Notes under the pieces: model-generated | Told to the model about the DNA's origin: nothing | Database searches by the model: none | The model's input: the letters and a program-made list of their open reading frames with translations, nothing else | Made by a program: the position numbers and the translations under genes | In this document: positions 32,321-43,440 of the stretch, piece by piece | How positions within the stretch are numbered: position 1 is the first letter of the stretch | How the letters are laid out: each line of letters opens with the position of its first letter | DNA from: Petaurus breviceps papuanus | Taxonomy: Eukaryota; Chordata; Mammalia; Diprotodontia; Petauridae | Direction: 5' to 3' | Assembly (NCBI GenBank): GCA_028583685.1 | Contig: JAMXIF010000042.1 | Coordinates: 23,431,961-23,495,960 of the forward strand | Length of the DNA stretch: 64,000 nt

Positions 32321-32609
32321 TGCCTATCTTGAGTTAGTCTAAGATATCTTTAGCTTTTTGACTTCCATATCATATTATTGACTGAAATTGAATTGGATTT
32401 AGAGTGAAGATATGCTACGATGACAATTCACTATTCTCCAAAAGAATTCACACATAGTAATTCCTTAATTATTTGTCTAGTACATTTAAAATGTGATTTA
32501 ATTTACAAAATAAAACTCTTCATACAGTGTTCTAGGAATACAGTATATTAGAAAATGATAGCATCACAGATGGAAGGGGTCTTAGAGACCAACTGGTCCA
32601 ATTTTTCTT
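32321..32609. other. unassigned sequence
   Basis: Only a short MIR/L3-like piece (CAGATGGAAGGGGTCTTAGAG) near 32568-32595 was noticed. Confidence 0.4.
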
Positions 32610-33876
32610 TCTTTTTAAAGTATAGCTTATTGACATATTTTGATTTAACACATTTTATTGAAGTCTTTTGTCTTTACCTTTCAGTCATTTGACATAGAGC
32701 CTCCAGACTGAGCCCTTCTTTAATAAAGAAAAACAGCTAAATAAAAACATCTGGTTCAGTGACCATGTCTGATCATGTCTGCTATATTTCACCTTAATGG
32801 TTTCCCTTCTACCCTAAGGTGAAAGATATGTATTATTATGGAACTTCTGGGATCTTCATTAGTCTTTGAATTACACAGAGTTGGACTTTCTTTTATTCTC
32901 CTTATTTGCATTATTATAGTCATCACTGTATTTACTATTCTCTTGATTCTGCTGATGCCATTCAGCATCAGTTCATATAAATGTTTTTTCTGAATTTCTC
33001 AGATTTGTAACTTCTTACTGCCCAAAAATATCCCATTGCATTCATGGACCAGAGATTTTCAGCCATCTCTCAATTGACAGGTACCCACTTGTTTATATTC
33101 TTCACTCCCACATAGAGTGCAGCTCTGAATATTTTGGTTTTTATCTTCCTTATGGAATAAGTTCAATAGTGGAATTATTAGGTTAAAGAGCATAGATAGT
33201 TTAGTCACTTCTTTTTTTTTTGCCTTTTTGGAGGGCAATTGCGGTTAAGTAACTTGCCCAAGATTACATGGCTAGTTTGTGTGTGTGTGTGTGTGGGTGT
33301 TAAGTATCTGAGGCAGGAACTGAACTCAGGTCCTCCTGACTCTGGGGCCACTTAGCCAACCCCAGTTTAGTCACTTTTGTTACATAGTTTTAAATTGATA
33401 TCAAGAACAGATAGATCATGTCCCAAAGCCATCACCTACATCAATGTGCCTGCCTTCCTATAGGCCTTCCAACATTGACTGTTCTTGCCTTTTATAACCT
33501 TTATCAACTTTTGTGGTCTAAGGAGAAACCACAGAGTTGTTTTAATTTGCATTTTTCTATTTGTGATTGAGTATGTTTTCATGTGGCCAATAATAGTTTT
33601 CTTTTGAAAACTCCCTAACTTGTCTACTTACATATACATATGTATGCGTGTGTATATGTGTGTGTGTGTGTGTATAAAATAGAAAGAGTAAGAAAGTGCA
33701 TGTTGGGGGGGAGTAGGGACCCTTGGCATTACATATTTGTCTTGGTTACCTACGTATTTTGGATATCAGATTTTATTGATCATATTTAATAAAAAAATTT
33801 TTTTCCCATCCTATTATTTTTCTAAACCTGTCTTCATGGATTTTATTTGCTCAATTACTTTTTTAAATTTTAGAGA
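32610..33876 (-). mobile_element. older L1 3' half (antisense), split by a SINE
   Basis: Antisense 3' UTR at the left leads to ATTCAGCATCAGTTCATAT, CAATTGACAGGTACCCACTT, ATTATTAGGTTAAAGAGCAT, then TTGTTTTAATTTGCATTTTTC and TTGGATATCAGATTTTATTG. The order is that of late ORF2 read backward. Divergence is greater than in the L1s at 21.6 and 31.2 kb. A TG-rich microsatellite (33629-33675) lies within it. Confidence 0.75.
33211..33363 (-). mobile_element. tRNA-derived SINE (antisense) with target duplication
   Basis: Poly-T, GGAGGGCAATTGCGGTTAAG, a short (GT)n and the head complement CCACTTAGCCAACCCC define it. A perfect 13-bp duplication AGTTTAGTCACTT lies at 33198-33210 and 33364-33376. Confidence 0.95.
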
Positions 33877-34029
33877 CTAGGGACACCTAGGTGGCACAGT
33901 GAATAGAGCACCATCCCTGGAGTCAGGAGGACCTAAGTTCAAATCCAGCCTTAGACATTTAACACTTACTAGCTGTGTGACCTTGGGCAAGTCACTTAAT
34001 TGCCCTGTATTACCCCCTCCAAAAAAATT
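33877..34029 (+). mobile_element. tRNA-derived SINE
   Basis: GGACACCTAGGTGGCACAGTG, GTTCAAATCCAGCC, GTGTGACCTTGGGCAAGTCA and ACCCCCTCC then A7. Flanks ATTTTAGAGA (33867) and TTTTAGAGA (34030) are a likely target duplication. Confidence 0.92.
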
Positions 34030-34067
34030 TTTTAGAGAATAAACTTGTGGTTTCATTGATAGGTACC

Positions 34068-34345
34068 CCAGCATACAGAGAGCTGGACATAGAATTGGGA
34101 AGACCTGAATTTAAATCTGCCTCAGATGCTTACTATCTGTGTTACTCTCAGAAAGTCACTCAACTGTTGTTTGCCTCAGTTTCCTCAAGTATAAAATGGG
34201 AAGTGGGGGTGCTAATAATAGCACCTACCTCCCAGGGTCATTGTAAAGATTTAATGAGATAATATTTTTTAAGTATTTCGCACAGTGCCCAACACATCGT
34301 AAGCACTTACGTTGTAAGTAATTACAATTATTATTATTATACTGA
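34068..34345 (+). mobile_element. MIR/THER1-type SINE, near full length
   Basis: The head (GGAAGACCTGAATTTAAATC), core (CAGTTTCCTCAAGTATAAAAT), GCACCTACCTCCCAGGGTCA and L2-like tail (CACAGTGCCCAACACATCG, AAGCACTTAC) are all present. Confidence 0.88.
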
Positions 34346-34354
34346 TGCAAATTC

Positions 34355-34545
34355 TCTAAATATGACTTATTATCGCCATTTGAAATGAGAGGTTTCTCCT
34401 TCAAATGAGAAAATAGATAGACCCAGAGAGCTTAAGTGATTTGTCCATACTGACACAACTAGCTTGTGTTTCAGTCAGGATCTGAACCCATTTCTCTCCT
34501 GATGCCAGTCCAGTATTCTGTCTACAATACAGTGCTTCATGTACC
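34355..34545 (-). mobile_element. MIR-type SINE (antisense)
   Basis: GAGAAAATAGATAGACCCAGAG, TGATTTGTCCATACTGACAC and GATCTGAACCCATTTCTCTC read as reversed core and head. Confidence 0.7.
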
Positions 34546-35035
34546 TAATGACCTAGATTCTCTTGGCCTATCCAAGATACTTAATTGATCAGTTTCTGGC
34601 TGTTTTGTTGGAGGAAAGGTTTTAGGAGAGATTGACCTTAACTGTGTTTATCACTAAGTAATCATCAATGGTATTGACATAGTTATCTCTAACCATCATT
34701 ATTCCATCAGGGTCACTCCTAATTTAATATTTATAGGTCAGAATTCATTGGCCCTGCTAGTTTCCTTTGATTTCCATGGAGATCTTGTTTTCTAGAACTA
34801 TAGATTCAGTACCATATATAATATCCATAGAGATTAAGCCAAAGTCTTACAAGACAAAAATAAAGTATTCTAGATTCTGCCCTTTAATTATAATTTTTAA
34901 ATTTTTTCCATCACTCATTCCTTCTTTTTGTATTCCTACATTCATATATGTTCTATGATTTTTTTTGCTGGTAATAAATCAGAAATACTTTTTTTTGCAG
35001 CAAAACAGGATTGCTATGTAAAAAGTCCACTTGTC
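34546..35035. other. unassigned sequence
   Basis: AT-rich DNA with no recognised repeat or gene. Confidence 0.4.
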
Positions 35036-35039
35036 CATT

Positions 35040-36265
35040 CCCTATTTTTATAATACACACCAATGCTCTCATGCTTTCCCAGTCACCAATGGAGTGAAGC
35101 TTGGATATGTGTTTGCTCCCATGTTTTTTAGCATAACGTTTTCAGTGATGTTGCTGGATGCCTTCAACAAGGAAGAAAATGGCATCATGGCCAGCTACTT
35201 CACTGATGGTAAATTATTTAACTTGAAACCAAGAATAAAGGAGAAGGAGAGTTCATGTGTAACTTTTTGTTCAGAAATGATTGTGCACTCAATACAGCCC
35301 CTAAGGTTGAGGTGCATGAAAGGATGGAACTCTGCTGCTTAAGCTAATTTTGGCCTAACCATTAATGCCAAGAAAACAATGGTTTTCCACCAACCAGCAC
35401 CAAACCATCCATATGGAAAACTATCAGTTACAGCAAATAGAGAAATTTTGTATGATGCGGAAAAGTTCACTTACCTTGGCAATATGCTTTTCAGGAAACA
35501 CACAGATGATGAGATTGATGCATACATTGCCAGAGCTAACTCAGTGTTTGAGAGATTCCAAAGAAAAGTATGGGAGAGAAGAGGTATTAGACTGCTTAAC
35601 AAAGTGAAGGTCTACAAAGCCAAGGTGCTGATGTCATTGTTGTATGCCTGTGAAATTTAGCCATTATACCAGTGCTGTGCCAGGAAACTGAATTGGTTCC
35701 ATCTGAATTGTCTTAGGAAGATTTTGAAGATCACTTGGCAGGATAAGGTACCAGAACTGATGTCCTTTCTTGAACTGAACTGTCAAGCATTCAAACTCTA
35801 GTGCAAAGAGCTCAACTCTAATGGGTTGGCCAAGTTGTTCAAATGCCACATGTATGTTTGTTTAAAAGACTATTTTATGGAGAACTTACACAAGGGAAGT
35901 GCTTAATTGAAGTCAGAAGAAGCAATATAAGGACACTGGTCTCACTGAAGAACTTTGGAATTGATTGTGAGACATGGGAGACACTGGCACAGGACGACCC
36001 AGCATGGCATGCCCAAATCAAAGAAGGCACTGTGCCCTATGAGCAAAGCAGAATTGCAGTAGCTCAAAGGAATTGTGAGATGTACAAATTTAGAGACATC
36101 TCCATTCTAAATATTTATATGGACTATTTGTGCCCGACCTGTGGTATAAGCTTCCAAGATTATATTGGTCTCATCCACCACACCTGGATAAACTGTACCT
36201 TGACCCCAAAACAATGATGTCATTTGGTTTCTCTTCAAGAATGAAAGACAACAACTAATACCCAC
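35040..36265 (+). mobile_element. RTE-type LINE, 3' half of reverse transcriptase to 3' end
   Basis: The piece opens with GVKLGYVFAPMFFSITFSVMLLDAF, the conserved 'GVKQGCVLAPxLFS' block. The catalytic block reads FLFRNDCALNTA, where RTE relatives have F(L/A)DD, so both expected key residues are disturbed and the surrounding frame shifts. It continues with FGLTINAKKTMVF, a FTYLGNM block, the thumb with LRKI and ITW, and a Cys/His end CPTCGISF...HHTW. The tail ACAATGATGTCATTTGG with AAAGACAACAACTAA is the RTE 3' end. This copy is 5'-truncated and dead. Confidence 0.85.
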
Positions 36266-36269
36266 CACA

Positions 36270-36720
36270 AATAGGAATGAGCCATAAGGCTATAGTTTGA
36301 TCCCAGGTCTAGAAAGGATAAGGAATGGAACTTTTTTTATTATAGAGTAGGTGAATAAATTTTCAAAAATTTCAAGTATATTAAGTATAAATTTAATTGA
36401 CTGGCTTGTCTTTGAGTGTGTTTGAATATATTTAAACCCAAATCCACATTTCCTTCCCCTATATCCCCAGGTAAATGGATGCTTGGTTATTCCTGTCTCT
36501 TGGAAAAAAGGACAGATCTATTCACTATGGGATGGTTTGGGCTTCAGATGAATTCCTGGTGTGACTGTCAGTACCAAATGACTCTGAGGAGGAGACAATA
36601 AAGTTGGGAAGAGCAGCTGGAAGAAATTCATGTTGGAAGCAACACAATTTTAAAAGTACTCAGGAGACTATTCTCAAGATAACTCAAAAAGTGGAGGATT
36701 CCAAAAGAATGAAAATGAGG
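36270..36720. other. unassigned sequence
   Basis: A pyrimidine tract CCTTCCCCTATATCCCCAG at 36452-36470 followed by an open stretch resembles a splice acceptor with an exon. I cannot name a homologue and treat it as unproven. Confidence 0.35.
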
Positions 36721-36724
36721 ATAT

Positions 36725-36870
36725 AGAGCACCTTTATTTTTCTAAAAAAAAAAGATGCCCAATAAAGACATTTACAATTACCGATCTATATACCAGCTTT
36801 CCCATCTCTCTAACCTTGTTATAGGACTGGTCTCTGTATGAACTTAAGGCATCCTCAAAAACATGAGATG
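36725..36870 (+). mobile_element. possible RTE reverse-transcriptase fragment
   Basis: One frame reads KDIYNYRSIYQLSHLSNLVIGLV, resembling 'EDIKNYRPICLLSxxYKL' of RTE-type reverse transcriptases. It is an earlier part of the enzyme than the 35 kb relic but lies downstream, so it would be a separate copy. Confidence 0.4.
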
Positions 36871-37654
36871 AGACCAGGCTGACTTCTTCCATACCAACTT
36901 ATTCTGCCACTGCTGGCATCCCTGCCTGCCCTGGCAATAACTAGCTAATAGACATGTTCATTTTCATCCTTCTGCCAATACACTATAAAGGCTCAGTGTG
37001 TCTTTTTCAAAGGTTTTATCCCCAAAGAAAAATAAAATGAAACTGAGAAAGAATACAGAATTTTACAATGAGCATTTACAAAAAAATACTATCTTGTGCA
37101 GATTGGGTGAAGTTGTGCTGTCTATTTAAGGTTCCTTGACAAGATTTTGGATATTCTGACATCAAGGATCCTTTAGGCTCCAGAATATCATGCTTCTGAT
37201 TGATTCAAACAAGAATTCTTCTTCTAGGTCCACTGGGTTGGGACTAGCTGAACTGGGCACTGTAGTCACAGTTCATTTGTCTGTATTGCAATCCTGAATT
37301 CACTCTCAGACAATCAAGAAGCCCCGTCATTGATGGCATTTACGTATTCTAACCACATATTACTAGGTAACTATATGAGCAAAATTTTCAGCAACACCTT
37401 CAAAGAGATTACTATAGTTTAAAAAATATTCTATTCTGAGAGAAAATTACAATAATTTGAACTGATATCAATTTCAACATCAAAGTCCAAAAACTGACAT
37501 TTCCTTTTTTGTTGTTACATTTTCTAGCTACTGTGGATTCTCAATATTATACTCCTTTTACCTAAGTCATAAGAAATAAGTACTGTCTGTTAAACTTGTG
37601 GCTTTTGTGGACCTGCCTTTATATGGTATGCTCACCAGTCAAAGCAATCAATGG
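36871..37654. other. unassigned sequence
   Basis: No gene or repeat was recognised over about 780 bases. Confidence 0.4.
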
Positions 37655-38195
37655 AGCACTTGTGAAGCACTTATTAAGTATCTACTACATTTTAGATGCT
37701 AGGGATTCCTTTATGAGGATTAATCCTTTCCTCAAGGATTTCAGTTGGGAAAATAAGATATACCTGTAGTAATAAATATAAAATTACATATAAGTAAGGG
37801 GGATGGGTAATAGAAGTCAAGAGAACAGTTGTATGTTGGAGCTAACAAGTTTTCAGTGTGAGCATTTACACAAAGAAAACAGGCAAACACTTCAAACTGG
37901 GGCCTGGTTTATTGATTTGTTGATTGTATAGACTTAATAAAAAGGTGGAAAAAATGTTAATAACAGAATAGACTTAAAAGAGTGTTGTGGAGTGTTCTTT
38001 TAATAGCCATTATTAAAAATCTATCTAGAGATCTCTGGTGGGAAGTCCCAGAAGATGATTCTTGAGATGAAATTTGAAGAGAAGTAGAGATTCTAGGAAG
38101 CAGAGATGAAGAGGGAGGGAGTTCCAAGCATGGAAGACAGGGTGTACAAAAGCACAGAGATGGGAATGTTATGTTATGAGGAACTATAGACTAAA
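37655..38195 (-). mobile_element. L2 LINE 3' region (antisense)
   Basis: GAAGCACTTATTAAGTATCT and AGATGCTAGGGATTCCTTTA are the reversed 3' end. GAGATGAAATTTGAAGAGA and GAGTTCCAAGCATGGAAGAC belong to the reversed ORF2 C terminus. Confidence 0.6.
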
Positions 38196-38197
38196 TC

Positions 38198-38397
38198 CAA
38201 TTACCTTTTCTCTGTTCTTATGCTTTTTAACATCTCCGTAGTATCTGACACCATTGAGTACTACTTCCTTCTAAACACTGTCTCCTCCCCTGATTTTCAC
38301 AATACTGTCTTCTTCTGGTTCCCCCAAATAATTTCCTGATGGATCCTATTCAGTCTCCTTTGGGGATCTTAAACTATATCTCTCTTCATTTTTCTAG
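38198..38397 (+). mobile_element. L2 LINE reverse-transcriptase fragment
   Basis: CTGTTCTTATGCTTTTTAAC, GTATCTGACACCATTGAGTA and TTCACAATACTGTCTTCTTC parallel L2 ORF2 around 'LLDLSAAFDTVDH...F.DT.L.WF', here in plus orientation. Confidence 0.5.
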
Positions 38398-38748
<351 letters not shown>

Positions 38749-38848
38749 NNNNNNNNNNNNNNNNNNNNNNNNNNNNNNNNNNNNNNNNNNNNNNNNNNNN
38801 NNNNNNNNNNNNNNNNNNNNNNNNNNNNNNNNNNNNNNNNNNNNNNNN
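38749..38848. other. assembly gap of exactly 100 N
   Basis: Exactly 100 consecutive N sit between two different purine repeats, which suggests a placeholder gap of unknown true size. Confidence 0.98.
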
Positions 38849-38909
38849 AGGGAAGGGAAGGGAAGGGAAGGGAAGGGAAGCGAAGGGAAGGGAAGCGAAG
38901 GGAAGGAAG
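38849..38909 (+). repeat. (GGGAA)n repeat at the gap edge
   Basis: About twelve GGGAA units, three altered to GCGAA, follow the gap. The unit differs from the GA repeat on the left side. Confidence 0.95.
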
Positions 38910-39194
38910 TATATACTCCAATTTTGGGGGAGGAAAATGTTTTATATCAATTATTCTTAATTTATCACCTTGATAATCACATTTTCTAAAAGCTAATTGC
39001 TGATAATCAAGGTGAAACAAAGCATTGGGAATTCATGAATAATAAAACTAAAAACCACAACCCCTAGGACACAAAGGGGAGAAGTTGTCCTCTGGGAACC
39101 TTGGCCCAGTATGAACTGGGAGAGGGACTCCAGAGTGTTTGCTAAATTTGTAAAATGATGCACAAAGCTAAAAGCATTATATAGAAGTTAATCA
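38910..39194. other. unassigned sequence
   Basis: No gene or repeat was recognised. TGATAATCA occurs twice around 38970 and 39000 in a small near-palindrome. Confidence 0.4.
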
Positions 39195-39437
39195 TTTTTA
39201 GTTTTTTTTATTCTATTTCTTCCCTTCATTCATTCTAGGCTCCAGCTGAACAGACCTATTCAGTGGTATTATTTTTTTCTAATTCGGTAAAATGAATTTT
39301 TGGTAATCTAATTGGACAGCATTGAATATATAAATTAGTTTGGGTAAAATTGTCATTTTTATTATATTGGCCCTGCCTACCTATGAACAATTAATATCTC
39401 TCCTATTATTTAAATCTGATTTTAAAAGCTATATGAA
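39195..39437 (-). mobile_element. L1 ORF2 fragment (antisense)
   Basis: AATTAGTTTGGGTAAAATTG, TTATATTGGCCCTGCCTACC and GAACAATTAATATCTCTCC correspond to antisense L1 ORF2 in the region 'Y.GRANI.KM.ILPK.IY.F'. Confidence 0.65.
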
Positions 39438-39583
39438 GGGCCAGCAAGGTGGCACAGTGGATAGAGTAACAACCGTGGAGTCTGGAGGACCTGAGTTCAA
39501 ATATGGCTGGAGACACTTGACTAGCTATGTGACCTTTGCAAGTTACTTAACTCCAATTGCCTCCAGCGGAAATAAAAAGGTCA
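39438..39583 (+). mobile_element. tRNA-derived SINE
   Basis: GGGCCAGCAAGGTGGCACAG, GAGTTCAAATATGGC, ATGTGACCTTTGCAAGTTAC and CAATTGCCTCCAG. The A-tail is short and merges with the L1 tail that follows. Confidence 0.88.
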
Positions 39584-39895
39584 TTTGAAGAAAGATGCTA
39601 TCTCCATTCAGAGAAGGAACTAATAAAAAGAAGTATGTATAGAATAATTTTACATATATACATATGTGTGTATACCTATTTGTGTCTAATGGTAACCATA
39701 TCTGGGTGCAGGGGAGCAGAGAAGAGGAAAGAAAAAAAGGGAAAAAGTTACATGATAACTTTGTTGTATATTTTAAAGGAATAGCAAGTTGTGCATAGTA
39801 GATTTGTAGTTTTATGTGTAATCATCTTTTTTATTGTACTGCATTGTGGAAATGTTTGTTTCATTCCATAAATTAAAAATAAAATAAAAATAAAA
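39584..39895 (+). mobile_element. L1 3' UTR fragment with A-rich tail
   Basis: GATGCTATCTCCATTCAGAG, GAAGTATGTATAGAATAATT and TTGTGTCTAATGGTAACCAT end in a run of AAATAAAAATAAA. This is the marsupial L1 3' UTR type. Confidence 0.6.
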
Positions 39896-40361
39896 GTAGC
39901 ATGTTATTATCAAGCATAGTTTTACATTATCTTCTAAGAGTTATTTGGACATTTTAACTGGCAAAATGCTTTGGAACCAGAACACAGAAAATAGAAAGAA
40001 GAAAGTAAGAAATTGAATAGCCTGAAAAGCTCTCCAAACACACTGATTTACTCTGGGAAAACGGTTAGGTGTCCTGTAATTTAAGTTAATGGCTTTTAAA
40101 AAAGGAAATGTAAATTAAGCAGAGCATCTCACATATGCATTGTAACCATCCATCCATCCTCCTGTTCATGTTTCCCTGCCTAGGAAAGATGGTCCCACCA
40201 CCTACATGAAGCCTTCTTTTCCTAGACCAACTGTCATTGACCTTTCTTTCGACTAGATTTCTATGATACTCATAGCACATCCCCCATCATTAAGTACCTA
40301 ATCATTCTATGGTTAGATTATCCAGTATTCTCTGGATATTTAGTTATATGTTTTGGGCATC
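39896..40361. other. unassigned sequence
   Basis: No gene or repeat was recognised. Confidence 0.4.
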
Positions 40362-40605
40362 TTCCTTTGTGCTACAGCACATGGAGCCCCAGACCTAGAA
40401 TCAAGAAGATCTGAGTTCAAATTCAGCCTCAGATACTTACTAGCTATGTGACCCTGGGCAAGTCATTTAATACTGTTAGCCTTAGTTTCCTCATCTGTAA
40501 AATGAGTTAGAGAAGGAAATGCAAACCACTCTAGTATCTTTGCCAAGAAAACCCCAAATGGAGTCACAAAGAGTCAGACAACACTGAAAAATGACTGAAC
40601 AAACA
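40362..40605 (+). mobile_element. MAR1 CORE-SINE
   Basis: GAGTTCAAATTCAGCCTCAG, TATGTGACCCTGGGCAAGTC, TTTCCTCATCTGTAAAATGAG, TATCTTTGCCAAGAAAACCC and the RTE-like end TGACTGAACAAACAAA are all present. Confidence 0.92.
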
Positions 40606-40969
40606 AATCTATAAAGCAGTATAATATTAGCTACATATATATATATATAATCATGCATTGTCATTATGATTTCTCTATAGCAAATGAAGGGACAAACAAC
40701 CCCCAGTTAATCAGAAGGACTTCATTCTCCACAACCTTTGTGAAGGACAGTGTAATGGGGGAGGGGAGAAGGCAGAGCTGGAGGATGGTGTGGCAAACTA
40801 GTTTCGGTGTGCCTGTTGGGAGGCTGGCATAGTTTTGTGGGAGTAAGGCTATACAGCAGTCAGATTCAAGCAGAATCTAAAGATACATTAAAACACTGTC
40901 TAAAGATAAAGCAATTTCACTGGGTGAATCCCATGTATAGATTTTCTTTCTCCTCATTTCTGCTTCTTG
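40606..40969. other. unassigned sequence
   Basis: A short (TA)n lies at 40636-40650. The 62-codon plus frame (40807-40995) has no recognisable domain. Confidence 0.4.
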
Positions 40970-41250
40970 GCTTCTGTGGCTTCCTACAGTCTTAGCTAAA
41001 ATTTTACCTTTTTCAAGTAGTCTTTTCCTATCTCCCCTAATGCTTGTGCCTTCCCTCTGTGACTATATTCAATTATCCTCTATATTTCTTGTTTGGACAT
41101 AGTCACTTGCATTTTGTTTTCCCCATTAGACTACGAGCTCCTTGAGGGCAAAAACTATTTTCATTTGCCTTTCTTTGCACCCCCAGGGCTGAGTACAGTG
41201 TCTGGCACAATAGACACTTAATAAATGTTTGTTAAATGATTGACTAGAGG
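40970..41250 (+). mobile_element. L2 LINE 3' end
   Basis: TTACCTTTTTCAAGTAGTCTT, GCTTGTGCCTTCCCTCTGTG, CATTAGACTACGAGCTCCTT and TAATAAATGTTTGTTAAATG lead to the L2 terminus at GATTGACTAGA. One of the better-kept L2 ends in the window. Confidence 0.9.
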
Positions 41251-41842
41251 GAGAGATGAAACAAGAAGAAATGGAAATTACTAAATCAGGTTAAAGATGT
41301 GAGAGTGAGTGGCAGAGAGGGCGGTAGTGTCAGCAAGTCACACTCACAACACAACACACCCAACCTTGCTGAGAAAAAAGGGTAAGTGATCAAGCACATT
41401 ACTTACTATCCTCTATGCAGCACCACAAAGAGCAGAGAAGCCTGTGTTAGCACCCCTTACTGTGCTGGGAGAAGTGAGGGAGAAAATGATCAGGTAGAGA
41501 TGTCGGTGCACAAGTGAAACTGCTGACCCCCCTCATAACTGGACTTTATGTTTCTTTGAGTTTTCTCAAGCCATTTGACAAGGTCTTTCAGAAATATTTC
41601 CATGGACAAGATATAAAAGTAGAATGAATCCTACTATAGCTAGGTGGATTTATAGGTGGTTGAACAATGGTAGTCAAAGTAGTGCTTTATGAATAGTATC
41701 TGCCTGCATAGGAATCAGGAGCCTTCAGTGCCCGCCCTTCCCTCACCTCCATTCTCATATACTCAACTTCTGGCACATCTAATTTAGAGAAGAAAGCTTA
41801 TCGCTCTTCTCTCACATTTCTTCCCTGCTATATCTCTCCCTA
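41251..41842. other. unassigned sequence
   Basis: No gene or repeat was recognised over about 590 bases. Confidence 0.4.
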
Positions 41843-42072
41843 GGAGCAGATGGGTGGCACGAGAAGCAGGGAGACTCATCTTCCTGAATTCAAATCTGGT
41901 CTCAGACACTAGCTGTGTGACCCTGGGTAAGTCACTTAACCATATTGGTCTCAGTTTCCACCTCTGTAAAATGGGTGGGAAAAGGAAAAGGCAAAGTACT
42001 TCAGTATCTTTGCCAAGAAAATTCCAAATGGGGTCACAAAGAGTCAGACATGACTGAAGTGACCGAACAACA
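41843..42072 (+). mobile_element. MAR1 CORE-SINE
   Basis: GGGAGACTCATCTTCCTGAA, CAAATCTGGTCTCAGACAC, ATCTTTGCCAAGAAAATTCC and the end GACTGAAGTGACCGAACAAC mark a full MAR1. Confidence 0.92.
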
Positions 42073-42344
42073 ATGCCTACCCACCTTTTTTCTTTGCTCT
42101 ATTAAAACAAACAAAACAGAATAAAATCCATCTAGTATGAAGTATCTAATACTACACATTAGAGTTTTCTACTTAGCCCTGGCAGATCAATATTTTATCA
42201 GTGACTAGAATGATGATGTAAAAGACAGGCTTCCCAATTTTGAAATGCTATGAAGCTCAAGGAGATGGTGAATATGCTAGATTGTCTAATTAGGATTCAA
42301 AAGATCTTTAAAGACTTAAACTAAATACTATGTTTTTTTTTTAA
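42073..42344. other. unassigned sequence
   Basis: No gene or repeat was recognised. Confidence 0.4.
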
Positions 42345-42615
42345 ACCAGAAGCTAACTTAGAGGTCATCTAGTCCAACCTTATAGTCAAGTGATTAGAGC
42401 TTGTACTGTATTCTGTTATATACCTTCCATAGCCCACTTGGTTACTGACATGCCAAGTTTAGACATAGAATTTTAGTGGAAGTCGTTAATAAATATATAC
42501 ATATGTATGTATATACATGGCTATATATGCATAATATATTTCAATATATACAGACAGATATGCAATGGCTGACATGAATATAGCAGTTTAAGGTTTACAG
42601 AGCACATTATGTAAT
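42345..42615 (-). mobile_element. MIR-type SINE pieces (antisense)
   Basis: CTTAGAGGTCATCTAGTCCAA at about 42357 is a MIR3-like piece. AGGTTTACAGAGCACATTA at 42588-42609 is a reversed tail that resumes after the LTR as AATCTGGTCCTTAAAACAAC. A TA/TG microsatellite sits between them at about 42493-42550. Confidence 0.5.
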
Positions 42616-43152
42616 TGTAATGCGAATGTAAATTTTAAAGATCTTCCCTGCCCCTAGGCTAAAGTGCAGCAGAAGCCTGGGGAGGGAGGCTTGTTTTTCA
42701 GTAGATACTTTTTGATTGGCCAGTGGGTCAATAAGGTTGTTACATTCTCTGAGCCAGGAGAAGGCTATATAAGCCCTGATGTGTAGCTTTGTTTTGGGAC
42801 TCACTTTGAGAAGTGTTCTGTGATTTGATCTGAATTCTGGGAAGCCGTTTTTGAGAGTCCCCCGGCTTTGAAAAAACCCAGAATGTGGAAATCCAGATGT
42901 TGACTGGGTATGGATGTAATGGTTGGACAGTTTGGAAATCTGTTTACTTGATGTTTCTGTCTTGATAATTATGCCTGTATACTTTGAGGTTCAGGGTGCT
43001 GACCTTTTCTCCTGAACAAGGTAAACGATATATGTCTGACTGATTAAAGTAAGCTTGTTAACCCATTTTGAGTTGCTTTCCTTTAACAAAGCAGATCCAA
43101 GAACCTGTGGTAGCTGCAAACCCTGAGGACGCTTGGGGTGCTTGCTGCTACA
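42616..43152 (+). mobile_element. solo LTR fossil with perfect 5-bp target duplication
   Basis: The 537-bp element begins TGTAATGCG and ends GCTGCTACA. GTAAT is duplicated exactly at 42611-42615 and 43153-43157. TATATAAG (about 42767) and ATTAAA (about 43044) suit LTR promoter and polyadenylation signals. No internal retroviral sequence remains, so it is a recombined solo LTR. It sits inside an old MIR piece and is therefore younger. Class is not certain. Confidence 0.85.
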
Positions 43153-43199
43153 GTAATCTGGTCCTTAAAACAACCACATGCATGTATATGAGAGTTACT

Positions 43200-43440
43200 C
43201 CTTCATAGTGAATCAAGGGCTGAGCTTACAGTCAGAAAAAACAGAATCCAAGTATTACTTCTGGCATGTCTGTGTGACCATGGGCAAATAACACCACCTC
43301 TCAGTGCTCTAGGCAACTGTTTAAAATAATAAGTTACAGATAATAATGAATATGGTAATAAACAGATTGCCAACCTGTATCAGGGGAAGGATTTTCCACA
43401 TAGTTACCTCTCCTGAGAAAATCATAGGTTAATCCAGAAA
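43200..43440 (+). mobile_element. MIR-type SINE (THER2-like tail)
   Basis: GTCTGTGTGACCATGGGCAAA, TAGGCAACTGTTTAAAATAA, TTGCCAACCTGTATCAGGGG and GAGAAAATCATAGGTT follow a therian SINE whose tail differs from classical MIR. Confidence 0.6.

Noticed and set aside
36441-36601. Possible exon after a pyrimidine tract and AG
   Set aside because: The downstream frame is short and matches no protein I know; no donor site is evident in the right frame.
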